Assembly: GCA_028564925.1 (NCBI GenBank)
Contig: CM053028.1
Span: 629,696,995-629,760,994, forward strand
DNA: 64,000 bases
DNA from: Lithobates sylvaticus
Lineage: Eukaryota; Chordata; Amphibia; Anura; Ranidae
Direction of reading: 5' to 3'
Below are positions 1-9,655 of this stretch, piece after piece. Numbering within the stretch: the stretch's first letter is position 1; the number at the start of each line of letters is the position of its first letter. The notes beneath the pieces were generated by a model. The model had not been told where the DNA came from, made no database searches, and worked only from the letters and a program-made list of their open reading frames with translations. The position numbers and the translations under genes are program-made.

Positions 1-720
1 GGCGCGTGCGTGAAAATGGATGCCTTCGCCAAAGCGCTGCCACAGCGAGCCGACCGCCGGCGCCATGGCCCCGGCAAAGCGCACGGGCACCGTGCCCAGC
101 AGCAGCACGGCCGAGCACCAGGGAGACGCCGCAGACCGCATAGGTCAGTACGGCGCCTCCCCGAGCGTAAGAGCACTCCGCCCAGCACAGGCGCCCGCAA
201 TGTCGGCCGTGCGCATCAGCATGCTGTTGGTGGCCAGCGCCTGGGCCAGCTGCACGCGCGGCACGATCTGCGGCAGCAGGCTTTGCAGGGCCAGCCCCGT
301 GAAGGCGCGGGCTGCAGCGAAACAGCACCAGCACGGCATAGATCCAGTGCACATCGTGCGCGGCCGCGCCCTCGTGCCAGGACAGCCCACAGCAGCAGCA
401 AGGGAGCACAGGGCAGCCACGGTCCATCTGCCCGACAGCAGGCGCTTGCGGCTCATGCGGTCGCTGAGGTCGCGGCGGACTCAGCAGCGCCAGCATGGGG
501 CAGGAACTGGGGCCAGTCCCACGTAGGCCAGGGACATGGGGTCGCGCGTCAGGTCATACACTTGCCAGGCCACGACCACCGCCTGCATCTGCTGGGCGAA
601 CATGGACAGCATGCGCGCCATGACGATGAGGGACGAAGGCGCTGCTGCGCAGGCCGGCAGCAGGGCTGTCGGCCGATGAGGGGGGGAAGCGGGGAGGAGG
701 GCAAGATCGGATATCGTGGA
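1..720 (-). CDS. MFS exporter (EntS/MFS_3-like), 5' part only, frameshifted
   Basis: Minus-strand translation shows the first transmembrane region of a major facilitator permease (MARMLSMFAQQMQAVVVAWQ, then VYDLTRDPMSLAYVGLA) followed in another frame by SDRMSRKRLLSGRWTVAAL, the conserved loop between helices 2 and 3 (D-R-x-x-R-K/R), and then LPQIVPRVQLAQALATNS. This order is typical of the EntS/MFS_3 exporters, inner-membrane proteins that expel small molecules by proton antiport; the substrate cannot be read from sequence. The protein continues beyond base 1, so only about the N-terminal half is present. At least two frame changes split it, and the true start is uncertain (roughly 650-750). 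Family assignment is firm, function within the family is not. Confidence 0.7.
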
Positions 721-887
721 GGAGCACGCGCAGTATCTGCGAAATGCCGGCGCCTTGCTGGCCGTTGTGCCCGCTCCACCCTGCCGACGAAGGCATGCGG
801 TCTGCTCCCACAAACACCCGCGGCGCGGCGCAGAGAATATGCCATCACGGGTCATGCCAGAACCCCGCATCAGAGGAGCAACACACC

Positions 888-1249
888 ATGTCCATGTTGT
901 CCATGCAATACGCCGGCACCTTGATCGGGCGCGAGGCGGTCATCGACTTCCCCGACAGCAAGGCTGATGTGCGGTACACGCCGCAAGGCAGATGGTCTGG
1001 CATGTGGTCGATTCCCTGGGCCATGTATCCGGATGGCTGCGAACGGCTGCCAGCTACCTGCACGGTCAGCGACAGCCTGCACTTTCTCAACTGGAATCGA
1101 GAAGAAAAGGGCTTTCAAACCGTCCAGCCAGGTCATCGACCACGGCCCACGGTGCACGGTGAAGGCCTATCTGGTCGTTTGCCGACCCGGCCAGCGAGGG
1201 CGGGCACCGATCGTCCATGTTCGTCGAAGGCCGTTTCCGCTTCCGTTGA
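888..1249 (+). CDS. MoaF-like small protein
   Basis: Starts at an ATG preceded by GAGGA about ten bases upstream and reads MSMLSMQYAGTLIGREAVID, continuing through segments such as SDSLHFLNW and, in shifted frames, VKAYLVF and FVEGRFRFR before a TGA. About 120 residues is the usual size for the single-domain MoaF-like lipocalin-type proteins found in proteobacteria. MoaF was named from a gene near molybdenum-cofactor genes, but its biochemical role is not settled and no molybdenum-cofactor gene is nearby here. At least three one-base shifts break the frame. I am fairly sure a gene is here and moderately sure of the family. Confidence 0.55.
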
Positions 1250-1613
1250 GGCGCCCGACTGCACGGCGCAGCCCCGCCGCGTGAAACATTGCGGCATCTG
1301 CGCGATCTGCCTGTTTTTTTTCAGCGCCTGCGGCAAACCCATGGCTGGCGCGGCAATGCAGGGTTGTCCCGAAAGCTTGTCCCACAGGCAGGCCCACAGT
1401 CGCTGGGCATAACCGTCACGCTGCGGTCATTTTCGTCATGCTGCGGAAAAGTTCCTGGAATGTGGGTGTGCACTATCTTGAATCCCAGCATCGGCGGGTT
1501 CATGGATTCGGTTCATGCCTGAGGCGAGGCCGGCCGCGCGCAGCTCGAGGTTTGCCGCCGTGAAACATCCCTTCCGCCCATATCCCTCCGCAGGGCCCGG
1601 CTATGCTGACTGC
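1250..1613. other. Intergenic stretch, nothing recognised
   Basis: About 360 bases between the MoaF-like gene and cardiolipin synthase. There is a run of eight T near 1,314-1,321 but no strong hairpin directly before it, and no conserved protein fragment in any frame that I recognise. Confidence 0.4.
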
Positions 1614-3079
1614 ATGACGTGGCTGTTTCTTGCATTGCATCTGCTGCTCATGTGCAGGCTTTGGGCCTGCGCTCTCTGCTGCGGCGACGATGTGCGGCCC
1701 GACGTGCGCATGGGCTGGCTCACCGTCTTCGTGCTGCTCCCCTATGCGAGCTGCGCGCTGTACTACCTGTTTGGCGAGGTGACGCTGCGCCGCCGAGGCC
1801 GGGCCCGATACCGCAAGGTGCAGGACTTTAGCGCCCGGCGCCCCGGGTCACGGGCAGCGGCGTGCCGGTGCGGGCATCGCGCCGCAATGGCAGGCGGCCT
1901 TTGCTATGCGGTACCATCAACCGCTTTCCCGTACAGCCGGGCCACGCCCGCGCAGCTCATGCCGATGGTGCCCAGGCCCGCGCCCGCCATGCTGGCCGAC
2001 ATGGAGGCCGCCCGGCACGAGATCAACGTGCTCTACTACATCTGGCTGGCCGATGACACGGGAACGGCCGTGGCCCAGGCGCTGGTGCGCGCGGCCGCGG
2101 CGTGGCGTGGGTCCTGCCGCGCCATGGTTGGACGGGCTGGGCTCGCGCGCGCTGCTGCGCTCCGACCTCTGGCAGCAAGATGGCGCAGGCCGGCGTGCTT
2201 CTGGCCGTGGCCCTGCCGGCCAGCCACCCTTCAGGGTGATGTTCACCAGCCGGCTGGACCTGCGCAACCACCGCAAGATCACCGTGATCGATGGGCCATC
2301 ACATACTGCGGCAGCCAGAACTGCGCGGACGAGGCTTCGCCGTCAAGGCCCGCTACGCGCCCTGGGTCGTTATCATGCTGCGCCTGCAAGGCCCGGTGGT
2401 GGCGCAGATGCAGCAGGTCTTTTGCCACGACTGGTGCGCAGGCGCGCAGCGCAGGCCATGGACTGTCCATGCCTGCTGGCCGCCCAACCCGAAGCGGGGC
2501 CGGCCGACATGGCCCCGCCGAAGGCTTTGCCGCCGTCGTCATTGCCGAAGGCCCGGCCCGAGCGGCCGCGCTCCACCCTCGCAGCTGGTGTCCACCCTGC
2601 TGGCCAGTGCGCGGCGCGAAGTGGTGATCTCCACGCCCTATTTCATCCCCGATGCCACGGTGCTGGAGGCCCTGTGCGCCGCCGCCTGGCGCGGCGTGCA
2701 GGTCACGCTCATCCTGCCGGCGCGCAACGATTCCTGATCGTGGGCGCGGCCAGCCGCAGCACCTACCGCTACCCCCCCCTGCTGCGGGCCGGCGTCATCC
2801 TCCATGAATTCCGCCCCGGCCTGCTGCATGCCAAGACCCTGTGCGTGGACGGGCAGGTGGCCCCGTGTGGCTCCACCCAACCTTGACCTGCGCAGCTTCG
2901 ACCTGAACTTCGAGAACAACGTGCTGCTGCAGGACGAGGCCGTGACCCGCGCCATCCGCCAGCGCCAGGGCGACTACATCCGCCAGTCCGACCGCATCAC
3001 CGCCGCCCAGGTCCACGCCTGGCCCTGGGGCCGCCGCATCTGGAACAACCTGCTGGCTATGCTGAGCCCGGTGCTGTGA
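1614..3079 (+). CDS. cls: Cardiolipin synthase (phospholipase D family)
   Basis: Makes cardiolipin by transferring a phosphatidyl group between two phosphatidylglycerol molecules at the inner membrane. The start MTWLFLALHLLLMCRLWACA is a membrane helix, followed by a second (GWLTVFVLLPYASCALYYLF) as in Cls N-termini. Two HKD catalytic motifs are visible: NHRKITVIDG near 2,269 and LHAKTLCVDG near 2,825, plus the segment SANLDLRSFDLNFE-like (NLDLRSFDLNFENNVLLQDE) and the ending RRIWNNLLAMLSPVL. Length of about 488 codons fits Cls. Four or more indels scatter the protein over three frames. Family assignment is secure; which paralogue (ClsA, B or C type) is not, though two N-terminal helices favour ClsA. 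Confidence 0.88.
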
Positions 3080-3089
3080 GCCTGCAAAG

Positions 3090-3111
3090 AAAAAGCCTGC
3101 GCAATGCAGGC
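3090..3111 (-). terminator. Intrinsic terminator for the META/DUF4377 gene
   Basis: Read on the minus strand, a perfect 6-bp stem (GCCTGC, loop of five, GCAGGC) is followed by five T then CTTT. It sits about 30 bases beyond the stop of the minus-strand gene and between two converging genes, the expected place. Confidence 0.75.
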
Positions 3112-3140
3112 CTTCAGGGCTGTTGGGAGGCAGGGCGCGC

Positions 3141-3997
3141 TCAGCGGCCCACGCGCTCGCTCTCAGACCACCCTGTCCAGCACAATAGGCATAGGCCGAT
3201 GCGTCGGCGGGCACGTTCTGGCGCTTGTAGCGCTGGATGCGCAGCACGTTGCGGATGCCGGGTTCGTGCTTGTATCCCTCGATCTCGCTGTAGAAGTTCT
3301 CCCACTCGCCGGTGGAGGTCTTCACGCCGTTGTCGCCGTAGCGGGATCTCGCGCACGCGCAGGCACTGGAAGTCCTTGATCTGCGGGTGTTAGGAGGCCG
3401 TGAGCTGGGGTGCCACTTCCAGGAAGATGCGCTCGCCGGCGCTGCCGTACTGGGTCCGGGCCGTGGGCGAGCCCGTCGAACTGCCAGCGCGTGCCGTCGA
3501 TGAAGGTGAGCGTCAAGGCGCGCAGGAGACTGAATTGCCTTCGGCCCAGTTTGCATCGGGACCATTTGCTTGGCCGTGGCCAGGGATGCGGGCCACCTTT
3601 TGCTCCCAGCGCCATCAGTTGGTCGTCATCGCTGCGGCCATCAGCGTGCTGGCGGCGCGTTTGGGTGGCGATGCGGTTGCCTTCGGTGCGGTAGCCCGTG
3701 GTCACCACGTTGCACAGGTTCTTGACGGCAGGCGCTGGTCGGCGAATTCCAGTTGCAGGGGCCGCTTGCGCGAGGCGGCGGTCAGGAACCAGCTCTGGTC
3801 CTCGGTGCCCTGGGGCGTGAAGGCCGGGCGAAGATTCCAGTGGTAGGCGGTCAGCGATTGGGCATCACGGGTGGGCCGGCAGGGCCGACGCCTGGGTCTT
3901 GGCGCCTTCTTCGGCTTGCCACCCTTGTCGATATGGCTGCAGGCGCCGAGCCCCATGGTGACGATCACGGGCAGCACCAGGTCCAGCTTGGCTTCAT
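3141..3997 (-). CDS. META and DUF4377 domain lipoprotein
   Basis: N-terminus reads VIVTMGLGACSH, a short signal with a lipobox-like LGAC, so it is probably an exported lipoprotein. The middle carries META/HslJ-like features in order: AYHWNLRPAF, LQLEFADQRL, NRIATQT, and DGTRWQFDGLA. The C-terminal part reads YGDNGVKTSTGEWENFYSEI and YKHEPGIRNVLRIQRYKR, a typical DUF4377 domain, ending SERVGR. The combination META plus DUF4377 is a known architecture with no proven function; HslJ is linked to novobiocin resistance and outer-membrane stress. The ATG start is separated from the lipobox by one frame change that a single missing A in a short A run would explain. Several further shifts occur. Confidence 0.75.
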
Positions 3998-4296
3998 GTT
4001 GAGATGCTTGGTTGATGGGTACGGAGACAGGCTCAGGCGCGGCGGGGGCTGGTGGCAGCCCTGGCGCGGCTGTGCCGCGCCGGCCCTGGCCGAACCGGGC
4101 ACCCTAACGCAGATGCGCGGCGGCGCCCTGTCAGAACGGGGCGCTATTCACATTTCCTTTGCATCTATTTGATGCAGGCGGAAAAAACACGTATTGCTGC
4201 AAAGTTGCCGGCCGATGCGTGCGCTCAGGTTAGAATAGGCGGCCCAGCCGCCATGACCATCCGCAGGCTGCGGCGCCGGAGCAAGGAGCAGAGTTC

Positions 4297-4917
4297 GTGT
4301 ATCGACGTTGGAGTGCAGCAAACAGGGCGCGTGGCATGCGCTACGCGGGAGCTTTGGCCATCATTGCAATGCTTGCGGGCTGCGGCTCGACCATTCCCCA
4401 GCATGTGCCCGTGCAGGAGAGCTTCGGCTCCACCGAGACCTTCTCGCGCATGTTCGACGCCTCGCCGGCCCAGGACCTGCGAGGCCGCGCGCCGCGCGCT
4501 GCTGAGCCAGGGCTCATCGCCATGGCGCGCACGCCCGAACTCATAGAGGGCAACAAGAGCTTCCAGCCCGATCCCAATCCTGAACCTGCAGATGAACATC
4601 GAGTGGTCTGCGTGCCCGAGACGGCCGATGGCCAGGTCAGCATCGGCTTTGTCACGGCGCTGCAGGACCGCTATACCTTGAAGAAGAGCGCCAACTCGGC
4701 CAGCCTGGGCGTGGGCGCGCTGGGGGTCGGTGGTCGCTGCCGTTCTCCCTCGGGCAGCGACTCCATGGTCAAGGTGGGCAGCGAGACCATTGCCAAGAGC
4801 GGTTTCTCGACAGCTTCTTCGAGCTGGTGTCGCGCTACCTGGCGCAGGACCGCGAGTCCATCGCCGTGCCCACGCCCGTGGCGCCGCAGAACACCATTCC
4901 CGTCGGCCAACCACTGA
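4297..4917 (+). CDS. Putative exported lipoprotein, unknown function
   Basis: A GTG start preceded by AAGGAG at 4,283-4,288 gives a signal peptide with a lipobox (IIAMLAGC, cysteine at residue 29), predicting a lipid-anchored envelope protein. The mature part is polar, with the run FGSTETFSRMFDASPAQDLR and later SETIAKSGF and VSRYLAQDRESIAVPTP. I do not recognise a named domain. It faces the M23 peptidase gene tail to tail, with the two ends nearly touching. The last quarter is frameshifted, so the stop at 4,917 is provisional. A gene is likely; no function can be given. Confidence 0.6.
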   Translation: MYRRWSAANRARGMRYAGALAIIAMLAGCGSTIPQHVPVQESFGSTETFSRMFDASPAQDLRGRAPRAAEPGLIAMARTPELIEGNKSFQPDPNPEPADEHRVVCVPETADGQVSIGFVTALQDRYTLKKSANSASLGVGALGVGGRCRSPSGSDSMVKVGSETIAKSGFSTASSSWCRATWRRTASPSPCPRPWRRRTPFPSANH

Positions 4918-4939
4918 CGCCGGCGGGCGCCGGCCCGGT

Positions 4940-5904
4940 TCACGCTGCCGCCAGGAACAGCGCCGGGTCCACCATGGTGCGGTTGAGCATCACGCCCCTG
5001 TGCAGGTGCGGGCCGGTGACACGGCCCGTGGCGCGACCTTGCAGGAGGCATTACCCCCCCCCCAATGTCCAGCTGATCGCCCAGCTTGCACTGCACGCTG
5101 CTCAGATGGCAGTACATGCTCAGCAGGGCCGCCGCCGTGGTCCAGCCACACGGTGCCGCCGTTGAAGAAATAGTCGCCCACATCCACCACCTTGCCCGGC
5201 GGCGGCGCGACGACGTTGGTGCCCTTGGCCGCCGCGATGTCCATGCCGCTGTGCGGATTGCGCGGCTGGCCGTTGAACACGCGGCGCGCAGGCCGAAGCT
5301 GCTGCTGCGGCGGCCCGGAACGGGCTGGCGCATGCGCAGGTCGCCCAGGGCGTGCGGGAGGGCTCGGTGAACAGCGCAATGATGGACTGCTGGTGGCGCG
5401 TTCACGCTGTATTCGGGCATCGTCCTCGGGTGACAGGTCCACGGTCTTGGGCGAGACCTTCAGCGCTGCTCGGTGTATTTCTTGTCGCGCACCTTCGTAG
5501 GGCAGGGTGCGCGGTGCGCCTTCGCCCTTCACCGTCACGCCATGCGTGCCGGGCGCCACCCGACAGCGCAATGCCGACCACCGGCCGTCCATTCGATCAT
5601 GTCGCCCACCACCAGCACGGGCACGTGCGCGACCAGCACCGGGGGCGCTGGGCCGCTGGCCCCAGCGACAGGCGGGCCACGCCACCGGGCACGCGGCTGT
5701 CATGCGGCCAGGGGATTCCCCGGAGTCCGCAGCGGTCCAGGCCGGGACCATGAGGCCCGCACCTGAGGCGCACAGGGATTGCACAAACAGTCGGCGGGAG
5801 CGGAATTCGTCGTCGGTATCTGCATGGGAGAATGCGGGGGCTGTGGTCGAGCGCCCCATTGTCCGCCTTGCCGGCGCGCCAGCTTGCCGTCGCCTCAACG
5901 CCAT
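4940..5904 (-). CDS. M23 (LytM-type) metallopeptidase with probable Tat signal
   Basis: Cleaves peptide crossbridges of peptidoglycan, or activates amidases if degenerate. The catalytic region is clear: [10 protein letters not shown] (the HxxxD zinc site), [20 protein letters not shown], then [14 protein letters not shown] with the HxH-type histidine, ending [14 protein letters not shown]. Near the N-terminus is [20 protein letters not shown], which matches a twin-arginine signal followed by a hydrophobic stretch, so export in folded form is plausible. About 320 residues is normal for this group. Start at 5,904 is the first ATG after the upstream gene's stop 26 bases earlier; a second ATG lies at about 5,859. 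Frame changes occur throughout the middle. Confidence 0.8.
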
Positions 5905-5930
5905 GACACTCCAAAGCGCTTGCGCGCCGC

Positions 5931-8220
5931 TCAACGGTCCCGGCGCTCGTCGCGCCCGCCGCGTCGCTCCTGTGGGCGGGCCGCGTTGGCCATGCGCTGC
6001 TGTTGCTGGGCGTTGCTCCTGCTGCGCGCCGGTGCCTGCTGCTGCTGGGCACAGCGCCTGTGCCTGGGCCTGCTGTGCAATTTTTTTTTTTGCTGCCTGC
6101 CATTGCGTTGCTGCTGGGCAGCCTCGACACTGCTGCTGTCTTTGCTGCTGCGCCTGCCGCTCCTTGCATCTGGGCCTGTCTTTGCGCCTGCTGCTGGGCC
6201 TGCATCTGCTCCTGTGCGCGTGCCTGCTGCTGTTGTTGCTGCTGCTGCTGCATTTGTTGCGGCATTTGCTGCTGGCGCGCCTGGTCCTGGGAGCGCTGCT
6301 GCAAGGCCGTGGCGATCGCGCGTCGGCCTGTTGCCGGGCTGGGCTTGCGCCCTGAACCTGGGCCTGGTCCACGCGCCTGATCCCGCATCTGCGCCTGGGC
6401 CTGCATCTGGGCCTGGCGCTGCTGTTGCTGGCGCGCCTGTTCCTCGCCGCGAAGGCGGGCGGCCTGCGTCTCCATTTGCTGCTGTTGCTGCTGGCGCTGG
6501 CGCGCTGCATCGGCCATGGAGCGGTCGCGGTCCTGCCTGTCAGGCTGTTCTGCCTGTCCTGTGGCCTCATGCCCTGCTGCGTGGCTGCGGAAACCAGGAA
6601 AGGCACGCGGGAGTCGCGGCCCCTGTCACCCTGCATGGCTGCCGCAGGCAGTGCTGGCGCGGGTCGCTGCGCGGCGCCCGGTGGGGATGAGGGGGCCGAT
6701 TGCGCAGCCTGTGGGGAGAGAGCCACTTGCCGAACTGGCCCGGCTGCGAGGCCGGCACCGGGTTCATCCGGGGCTGCAGCGAGGCCTGGGGCCGGTCATC
6801 GGGCCTGAGGCCGGGCGTCCGCGATCTGCGCCATCGTGCCGGCAAAGCCCTGGGCGCCGCCGGGCGGCACCACGCCTTCGGCGGACGGGGGCGGGCCGCC
6901 TTGCGGCGGCCTCAGGCCAGGCGTTGGGGCATGCCGGAGTGCGCTGCTGCGGCGGCGCCGGCCATGCCTGCGGCACCGGCCTGGGCCGCAGCGGCCATGC
7001 CGCCTGAACGTGGGTCACCAGAACGAGGATCACCGGAGCGCGGGTCGCCCGGGCGAGGATCCACCGCCCTGCTGCGGAAGTCCAGGGCGGCGCGGGCTCG
7101 AAGTGCGGGTTGTTCGCGATGTTGGTGACGTTGCCAACGTTGTTGATGCGCGTGTTGTGGATGTTCTGCACCACCGTGGTCGAGCGCGAGACGTAGGTGT
7201 TGTTGATGTAGATCACGGCCCGGGCGGCGCGATGGCGGTGCGGCGGTTCGTTGCGGTGCCAGCGGTAGCCGGGCTCGCCCCAGCGCATGCCCAGGAGTTC
7301 CAGCCCCAGGGGCGGCGGTCCACGGACTCGGGACAGGCTCACGCCTGCGCCGAAGCCGATCAGCCCCGCCACCACGGGCGCGGCCGAACTGCCCACGTAT
7401 AAGGGTTGCGGCGCCACGATGGGGCGCGGTATCCGCGTACATCGGCACGGGCTCGCCAAGACCACGCCGGGTCGTACTGCGGCACATAGACGGTGTCAGG
7501 CTGGGGCAGGTGCGATCTCGATGAACTGCGGCGGCGTGTCGATCACCGGCACGGGCAGCAGGACGACAGCGGCTCGCCCACGGCCTGCGGGTGCGGGCTG
7601 GGGCCCGGGGGGCGGGGCATCGGCCGTGGGCCACGGCCACCTTGAGCCGGCTGGAGTCCTTGAGCGTGCCGGCCTTGTAGGCGCGCTGGCGCATCACCTG
7701 GATGGCGTTCATCACATCGGCCGGATCGTTGTAGTAGAGCCTTGCCCAGGGCCGTGGTCCAGGGAACGTTGGATGACAGCTGTGCCAGCACATTGGGAAA
7801 CTGCGATCAGCGACTTGACCGAAGGGTCCCAGTCCTGGCTGTTGACGGCGTTTTGCAGTTCCTCGGGCTTGAGGCCGGGGTTCTGTCCCATCCACACCTC
7901 GGCGGCGCCGACCTGGTCGGGGTAGTTGGAGGCAGCCAGCACCTGGGCCACGAGCTTGTCGGGGTACAGCGCAATGGGCGCCACCATCTGGTAGAGCGTC
8001 TCGGCCGGAGGCGGCACATAGGCCACGGGCGTGGCGACGGGCTGGGCGCTTTCGCGTGGGCAGCGGCGCGCTGGCGGCCTGCGGGGGCTTGTCCTGGGAT
8101 TCGTTGCAGGCGCTCAGCGCCAGGGCGGGAGGCCAGGCCCAGCACGCTCAGGCGCAGGGCACCGGCGTGGGGAAGTTGAGCGGGCCGTGGTGCGTGCTGG
8201 GGCACGGCGGGTTGCAGCAT
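5931..8220 (-). CDS. DUF3300 protein with long glutamine-rich tail
   Basis: Starts with ATG preceded by AGGAG six bases upstream; the N-terminus contains a hydrophobic stretch that ends in a lipobox-like Leu-Ser-Ala-Cys once frame noise is allowed for. The DUF3300 domain follows: LYQMVAPIALYPDKLVAQVL, SNYPDQVGAAEVWM, NSQDWDPSVKSLIA and a tyrosine/proline-rich YVPQYDP-type segment. Then come R/T/N-rich repeats and a C-terminal part rich in Q, A, M and R (runs such as MQQQQQQQQQARAQEQMQAQ), ending in ERRGGRDERRDR before TGA. DUF3300 proteins are cell-envelope proteins of unknown role. The long Q-rich tail is common in betaproteobacterial members. Many frame changes; the overall extent is still clear. 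Confidence 0.75.
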
Positions 8221-8383
8221 TGCGTTCTCCTGGCAGGAACGCCTTGCGCGCCGAAGCGGCAAGGCACATATGTCATTTGAACGCCAAAGTGCGTGCTGCG
8301 TTGACACCGGCGAGTCAGCCGATGCCCCTAGTCCGCGCAACTTCTGTGACGCGGTGTTTACCCAGGCTGTAATCAGGCCGCGC

Positions 8384-8705
8384 TCAAGCCGCGATCAGGC
8401 GGGACTGGTAGCTCTCGGCCCCCTTGGACCAGGCCAGCAGGCGGTCGATGGTGGGGTGCTTGCCGGGGAAGGCGATGGCGTCCTGCGTGTGCTCGGCATA
8501 CCACTCCAGGACCAGCTCGGCGGCGGGCCGGCGTGATGCTTCCGCCGTACAGCGCGGCCAGCGCGTGGTACACGGCCAGCGAGCCGTCTGGGCCGGGCTT
8601 GTTCTCGATGGTGGCCACGACCTGGCCCTGGGCATCGGCCAGCTGCAGCGCGGCGAGGTGGGTGACGGTGGGCAGTTGCTGGTAGGCCGTGCGGAGAAGA
8701 TTCAT
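8384..8705 (-). CDS. DUF2322 family protein
   Basis: Reads MNLLRTAYQQLPTVTHLAAL, then QVVATIENKPGPDGSLAVYH and ALAALYGGSITP, and after one frame change VLEWYAEHTQDAIAFPGKHP and RLLAWSKGAESYQSRLIAA. Size (about 105 codons) and these conserved blocks match DUF2322, a small cytoplasmic family of unknown function found in beta- and gammaproteobacteria. A single one-base shift near 8,535 splits it. Confidence 0.7.
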
Positions 8706-8798
8706 GCTGAAAGGCAATATCAAAGGGAAAAGGGAGAGAAAGGGACGGGTCAACCGGCGCCGGGCGTTCTGTGTTTCAGTGGCTGAGTGGTTCAGTGG

Positions 8799-9521
8799 TC
8801 AGGCCTGAAGGCAATCCAGGCACACCAGAAACAGGCTGGAGAAAAAGCGCTTGGGCCAGCACGGAACCGGCCTGGGCCAGGGCATCTGCCTCCACCCCGC
8901 TCTTCCGAGGCCGGTGGAACCGGCCCTGCCGGATTTTGCCGAGTTTCGCATGGACAGCGGCCTCGTCCACGCCCGCCATGCGCAGCGCATGGCCCAGGCT
9001 TCAAGGAACAGCGGCTCGCTGTCATAGCGGTGGCGATTGCAGGCCAGGATGACGGGCGCCCCCGGCGCCAGCCGCGCTGACAGGGCCTGCAGCAGCTGCA
9101 GCTTGTCTGCGTCGTCAGGGACGTGGTGCAGCACGCCGATCAGCGTGGCCGCGTCGAACACCGTGCCGGCCGGCAGGTCCTGCACGGCGCAGGCAGCGGC
9201 CTGCACCTGGGCCCGACAGCCCCGCCGCGGCGATGCGGTCCATGGTCTGGTCCTGCATGGGGTCCGAGGGGTCGGCAGCCGTGAATTTCCACTGCGGCCT
9301 GAGCCGCGCCGTGGCCCAGGATCTCCTGGCCCGTGCCGCCGGCGCCGCCAATCAGCACGGACTTCGGGTCGGCATCCAGGCTGGCGGCCAGCAGGCAGGC
9401 GGCCAGCTCGTGGCAGGCGACGTAGCCGGCCAGTGCGATGCTGCTTTGCGTTCGTACTCGCGGCCGCGCGGGAGGTGTCGAACTTGGCGGCGGAAGCCGC
9501 CTGTGGCAAGGCTTGGTTCAT
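8799..9521 (-). CDS. Class I SAM-dependent methyltransferase
   Basis: The conserved core FDAATLIGVLHHVPDDADKL, then ALSARLAPGAPVILACNRHR, is the post-motif I and III region of a Rossmann-fold methyltransferase (the 'VLHHVPD' block). Upstream, in another frame, VLIGGAGGTGQEIL has the glycine-rich SAM-binding pattern. Start MNQALPQAASAAKFDTSR at 9,521. The substrate is not evident. About 240 codons, with at least four frame changes. Its neighbours (glnS upstream, DUF2322 downstream, same strand) do not suggest a pathway. Confidence 0.7.
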   Translation of the reverse strand: MNQALPQAASAAKFDTSRAAASTNAKQHRTGRLRRLPRAGRLPAGRQPGCRPEVRADWRRRRHGPGDPGPRRGSGRSGNSRLPTPRTPCRTRPWTASPRRGCRAQVQAAACAVQDLPAGTVFDAATLIGVLHHVPDDADKLQLLQALSARLAPGAPVILACNRHRYDSEPLFLEAWAMRCAWRAWTRPLSMRNSAKSGRAGSTGLGRAGWRQMPWPRPVPCWPKRFFSSLFLVCLDCLQA

Positions 9522-9655
9522 GGCCTGGCATTGTGCTGAGGCCACGGTCCCCGCAAAAGCGCCGTCCGTTGTGCGATGGCCACCCCCTGCAAAAGCAGGA
9601 TGGTGGGCCATCTTCGGGGAGGAGCGGTGCAGGTGCCCGTCAGCGAGCCATGCGC

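Noticed and set aside
10-924. 300-codon open frame on the plus strand at the window start
   Set aside because: It is an R/A/H/P-rich shadow of the minus-strand MFS gene in GC-rich DNA, with no family similarity.
5507-6690. Long cysteine- and leucine-rich plus-strand frames (LLLRLPLL, CCCCC runs)
   Set aside because: They are the complement of the CAG-type codons of the glutamine-rich DUF3300 tail.
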